Shown one piece after another: positions 60,524 through 64,000 of a stretch of DNA of 64,000 bases (position 1 is the first letter of the stretch; each line of letters starts with the position of its first letter). This stretch comes from Kiloniella spongiae. GTDB lineage: Bacteria; Pseudomonadota; Alphaproteobacteria; Kiloniellales; Kiloniellaceae. The stretch spans positions 1-64,000 of the forward strand of contig NZ_LAQL01000004.1 of assembly GCF_001026905.1 (NCBI RefSeq), given 5' to 3'. A program made the translations under genes and the position numbers. The notes under the pieces were generated by a model. That model was not told the DNA's origin. It worked only from the letters and a program-made list of their open reading frames with translations, and ran no database searches.

Positions 60524-62794
60524 TTAACTGACAATCGGGAATACCAAGTGCACTTGCGCACCAATTATCTTACCAGTTTGATCCAAATTATCTTCAAGAA
60601 CAAGAGATCCCCCATGATCTTCCATTATTTTCTTAACAATCGCGAGCCCCAACCCTGTCCCCTTTTCTCTATTTGTAACGTATGGCTCGGTCAATTTTTC
60701 ACGATCACCAGCAGGCAAGCCCTTACCTGTGTCTTGAATAATGATAGAAACGTCGGCTTCAGACTTCTCTAAAAATACCCTAATAACAGCCGTATTGTCC
60801 TCATGGTCCCCTTCCAATTTTCCCTCAATAGATTCCCCTGCATTCAAAAGAAGGTTTGTCAAAACCCTATTAATTTGTTCAGTGTCGCAAGACATCAGAA
60901 TACTGTCTTCTGGTACTATCGTTTCAAATTGAATACCCCGTTGAGCCGTTTCCTGAAGAAAAACAGCTTCTTTTATGAGCTTGTTGAGATCTGTTTCCTT
61001 CATTTTTGGAACAGGCATCCGTGCGAATGAAGAAAATTCATTCACCATTGTGCCGATATCAGTGACATGTCGAATAATGGTATCAATACACAGTTCGAAT
61101 GTTTTGGTATCGCTCCCGATTTCTTTCAAATACTTTCTTTTTAAGCGTTCTGCTGACAATTGAATTGGGGTCAGAGGATTTTTAATTTCATGGGCGATAC
61201 GTCGGGCCACATCTGACCAAGCGGCTTTACGTTGAGCAGAAACCAGTTCGGTAATATCGTCAAAAGTGATAACAAACCCGATAATTTCAAAATCATCCCC
61301 AAGTTCAGCAACAGTTCGCAAGAGCAATGTTCGTTGCACACCATTTTCTTGCGTATAGGGAATGTGTTTTTCAACTGGGCGCAGAGGCCTGGACTTTGCT
61401 TCATCCACAAACTCAGCAACTTCTGGCATAACAACAGATATTTGTTTGCCACGAAGGTCAGAAAATTGATCCACAAAGAATGCAGATGCAGATCGATTGG
61501 GGAGTGTGATCTCTCCCTTTGCATTCAACCCAATGACACCAGCAGTAACGCCCCCCAAAACAGCTTCAATAAACCGCGTGCGCTCATCAAGCTGTGCATT
61601 CGCGCTCATCAATTCCTGTTGCTGACGCTGCAATTCACCCGTCATCAAATTAAAAGTTCGGGACAAGCGCCCGATCTCGTCTTCTGATTTATTCGAAATA
61701 ACCCGTGTTTCCAAATCACCTTCACGCACTTTTTCTGCGGCGGCAATCAGATTTCCGATCGGACCAGTGAGGTTGTTTGAAAAAGTAAGCCCAACCCAGA
61801 CAGATGCCAAAAGAATCATCAACGCAACAATTGCAAAGATCATCGCAAAAGTAAGTACAAAACCAGAGCGTTGACCTTCAAGATCGGTATAGAGAGAAAT
61901 CGCACTTTTAGCGCGTTCAATGTGCTTTAAGATATTGGGGTCTATCGGACGCCCAACAATTAGAAATGACCCATCAAACCCACCGAGATAAACCAGCGCA
62001 CGAACCCGACCATCATCTTCAGACGAAAGGATAACGACCTCCCCATTAATTGCATTTTTAATTGCAAAATCAGGTATTTCTGGTGCAAAATTAAGGAGGA
62101 AACTAAATGCTGCCTTGCCCTGAACCTGCCCTGATTGATCAAAAACAACAACCTCGGTTAAATTCAAACGATTGGCTCGTTCCGTCAAAAAAGCATCAAA
62201 TTGTTCTTCATTCTGTATCAACAAATTTAATGACTGCCCCAAATCGAATGAAACAGATAAGGCATCGGCGACAATCCCTTGCTGATGTTCATTCAAGTAA
62301 GCTTCGGCAACTGCATATGATTCTTTCACAGCAGTACTCACCTTTTCGTTAAACCATCCCTGAAGACCAAACTCAAAAAAACCGACGGAAACAATAGCGA
62401 CTATAATCGTTGGCGTAACAGCCACAAGACTGAACAATCCAACCAGTCTTGAATGAAGTTTTGCACCTGCTAATCCGCGCTTTCTCTCTAACCATAAAAG
62501 GACAAGTCGCCTGACTACAATCGCCAGCAACGCCATCAAAAGGATAAAATCTGCAGTTAAAAGTAAAAGGATAAGCTGAGGATCATTTGCTTGGGATAGA
62601 TCACCTGAAAGGGCCGAAAACGTTGTAATCCCACTAATACTTGCCGCAATAAACAGAATTATCGCGAGCTTTCGTTCCAACCCAACACGCTTTGCCCACA
62701 AAGAAGCATTCAACCAGAAGCCGTTATTTTCTATTACCGCACCACTACCATGTGCTTCAGGCACCGAGTTATTTTGCGTCTCCTCAACCATCAT
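60524..62794 (-). CDS. ntrY: sensor histidine kinase NtrY
   Basis: 756 residues. Two N-terminal hydrophobic spans (~45-105), a third near ~115-140, extracytoplasmic domain to ~320, a last span, HAMP ('[43 protein letters not shown]'), PAS ('[30 protein letters not shown]'), HisKA with H-box '[26 protein letters not shown]', and HATPase_c ('[15 protein letters not shown]', '[42 protein letters not shown]'). Phosphorylates NtrX. Overlaps ntrC by 4 nt. Confidence 0.96.
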   Translation of the reverse strand: MMVEETQNNSVPEAHGSGAVIENNGFWLNASLWAKRVGLERKLAIILFIAASISGITTFSALSGDLSQANDPQLILLLLTADFILLMALLAIVVRRLVLLWLERKRGLAGAKLHSRLVGLFSLVAVTPTIIVAIVSVGFFEFGLQGWFNEKVSTAVKESYAVAEAYLNEHQQGIVADALSVSFDLGQSLNLLIQNEEQFDAFLTERANRLNLTEVVVFDQSGQVQGKAAFSFLLNFAPEIPDFAIKNAINGEVVILSSEDDGRVRALVYLGGFDGSFLIVGRPIDPNILKHIERAKSAISLYTDLEGQRSGFVLTFAMIFAIVALMILLASVWVGLTFSNNLTGPIGNLIAAAEKVREGDLETRVISNKSEDEIGRLSRTFNLMTGELQRQQQELMSANAQLDERTRFIEAVLGGVTAGVIGLNAKGEITLPNRSASAFFVDQFSDLRGKQISVVMPEVAEFVDEAKSRPLRPVEKHIPYTQENGVQRTLLLRTVAELGDDFEIIGFVITFDDITELVSAQRKAAWSDVARRIAHEIKNPLTPIQLSAERLKRKYLKEIGSDTKTFELCIDTIIRHVTDIGTMVNEFSSFARMPVPKMKETDLNKLIKEAVFLQETAQRGIQFETIVPEDSILMSCDTEQINRVLTNLLLNAGESIEGKLEGDHEDNTAVIRVFLEKSEADVSIIIQDTGKGLPAGDREKLTEPYVTNREKGTGLGLAIVKKIMEDHGGSLVLEDNLDQTGKIIGAQVHLVFPIVS

Positions 62795-64000
62795 TTACCA
62801 CCCTTGATCACAGACACATCCAACTCTTTGATTTTCTTTCTCAAGGTGTTTCTGTTTAATCCCAGAAGCTTAGACGCTTGAATTTGATTACCGTTTGTTG
62901 AGGCAAGCGATAGCTCTATTAAGGGCTTTTCAATCTCTTTAAGAATTCTATCGTATAATCCTGTTGCAGGTAACTCTGGAAAATGAGCCGCAAAGTACTC
63001 GCTCAAATGCCGCTCAACAGCCTCACCAAGAGACTCATTCAAAGTTGGTGCAACTGGTGAATGGACCTTATCTTCCTCGGCACTGTTTCCCTTTGCAATC
63101 AGGCTGAGCTCATGTTCCACAATATCTTGTGAAATCACATCTTGGCTGTAGAGCACCGTTAGCCGCCTGACAATATTTTCTAATTCCCGAATATTTCCCG
63201 ACCAGTAATTTCCCCTTAAAGACGCCATTGCTCCTTGGTCAATAACCTTACTGGGTAATCCTTCTTGTTCACACAACCGTAGAAAATGCGATACCAGTTC
63301 TGGAATATCTTCGGCACGCTCTCGAAGAGGTGGCAACCTCAGCGGAACAACACTCAGCCGGTAGTACAGATCTTCCCTGAAACTACCTTGTTCTACCATT
63401 TGAGCAAGATCTCTGTGTGTAGCCGTGATAATACGAACATCAGCCTTTATTGGCACGCGTCCGCCGACTGTGGTGAATTCATTTTCCTGTAAAACCCGCA
63501 AAAGCCTTGTTTGAGCCTCCAATGGCATATCCCCGATTTCATCCAGAAATAATGTTCCGCCAGCGGCTTGTTCAAAACGTCCCGAATATCGAGCTGTTGC
63601 GCCTGTAAAGGCGCCCTTTTCATGTCCAAAAAGCTCACTTTCGATAAGTTCTTTTGGGATAGCTGCCATATTAACCGCAATAAAGGGGCCGCTTTTTCTT
63701 TTCCCGTAATCATGAAGTGCACGGGATATAAGCTCTTTCCCTGTACCTGACTCACCTGTAACCATCACTGTCAAATCAGTTGCCATTAATCGCGCCATAA
63801 CACGATAAATCTCCTGCATAGCAACGGAACGCCCAATCAGTGGCAACGGATCTTCCTGAGTGTTCTCGCGTTCCCCAACAACATCAACAGGCTCTGAAAG
63901 TGCACGCTTAACAGTTAAAGACAACTCTTTGAGATCAAAAGGTTTTGGTAGGTACTCAAAAGCCCCACGTTCAGTCGCCTTAACTGCGGTTAACAAAGTG
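62791..64000 (-). CDS. ntrC: nitrogen regulator NtrC (N-terminus cut by window end)
   Basis: At least 403 residues visible. End of a receiver domain ('[32 protein letters not shown]', with the conserved Lys), sigma-54 interaction domain with '[13 protein letters not shown]', '[23 protein letters not shown]' (intact GAFTGA), '[25 protein letters not shown]', and a C-terminal Fis HTH ('[29 protein letters not shown]'). Activates sigma-54 promoters for nitrogen assimilation. The start and probably ntrB lie beyond 64000. Confidence 0.96.
   Translation of the reverse strand, partial: TLLTAVKATERGAFEYLPKPFDLKELSLTVKRALSEPVDVVGERENTQEDPLPLIGRSVAMQEIYRVMARLMATDLTVMVTGESGTGKELISRALHDYGKRKSGPFIAVNMAAIPKELIESELFGHEKGAFTGATARYSGRFEQAAGGTLFLDEIGDMPLEAQTRLLRVLQENEFTTVGGRVPIKADVRIITATHRDLAQMVEQGSFREDLYYRLSVVPLRLPPLRERAEDIPELVSHFLRLCEQEGLPSKVIDQGAMASLRGNYWSGNIRELENIVRRLTVLYSQDVISQDIVEHELSLIAKGNSAEEDKVHSPVAPTLNESLGEAVERHLSEYFAAHFPELPATGLYDRILKEIEKPLIELSLASTNGNQIQASKLLGLNRNTLRKKIKELDVSVIKGGK

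Overview
The window is bacterial chromosome, most likely from an alphaproteobacterium of the Rhodospirillales/Sneathiellales/Kordiimonadales kind. The evidence is the block ntrC-ntrY-ntrX-trkA-HAD-hfq-hflX, the CIRCE-controlled groESL operon, the short-form metG beside holB-tmk, the TAXI-TRAP transporter and the generally alphaproteobacterial protein sequences. The genus cannot be fixed from sequence alone.

Layout. 1-0.5 kb: start of an IS630-type transposase (runs off the window) and tRNA-Ser(UGA). 0.7-1.5 kb: fliN with a PilZ gene. 1.6-10.8 kb: plus-strand housekeeping run (lytic transglycosylase, RlpA, D,D-carboxypeptidase, tmk-holB-metG-tatD-PhnP-like). 10.9-21.7 kb: a peptide-binding protein, an M14 carboxypeptidase, a TAXI-TRAP system followed by a broken hydrolase, an aminotransferase, an amino-acid-binding protein and a GFA protein. 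21.83-32.94 kb: an integrated prophage. 33-38.5 kb: a scarred zone of truncated genes and dead mobile elements around an intact class III aminotransferase and its divergent regulator. 38.6-43.8 kb: a branched-chain/amide-type ABC transporter operon. 44-47.1 kb: a chemoreceptor and a truncated copy of it. 47.2-53 kb: mazG, a decayed outer-membrane gene, PAS, AEC transporter, two ABM/NIPSNAP genes, an inositol-phosphatase family gene and a probable adenine deaminase. 53-55.1 kb: groEL-groES. 55.2-64 kb: hflX, hfq, HAD, trkA, ntrX, ntrY, ntrC (cut by the window end).

The most notable object is the 11-kb prophage. It has no tail genes and no integrase. It encodes a 269-residue coat protein resembling the double-jelly-roll P2 of corticovirus PM2, a packaging ATPase of PM2 P9 size, a series of tiny single-TM virion-type proteins, a SleB-type wall hydrolase, a 3-TM holin, and a Rep_trans-type rolling-circle initiator of the kind better known from filamentous phages. 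It is bounded by two directly repeated dif-like sites sharing the TGTATA core and one complete XerD arm, so it appears to use host XerCD, as CTX-type phages do. The right-hand site lies inside the last codons of the repressor gene. On excision the repressor frame would read straight through the joint into a 33-codon tail now stranded at the left end, and would then be followed closely by the HTH gene at 21974. Integration therefore seems to truncate the repressor and split a two-gene regulatory operon. The element also carries an XRE domain fused to a ribosome-modulation-factor-like domain, an array of TTATAG operator half-sites, and terminators that share bases with stop codons.

Because the left site looks like a chromosomal dif, the window probably contains the replication terminus. 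Gene direction agrees: mostly plus to the left and minus to the right, i.e. mostly co-oriented with forks converging here. No alignments or database searches were run; family calls come from motif recognition.
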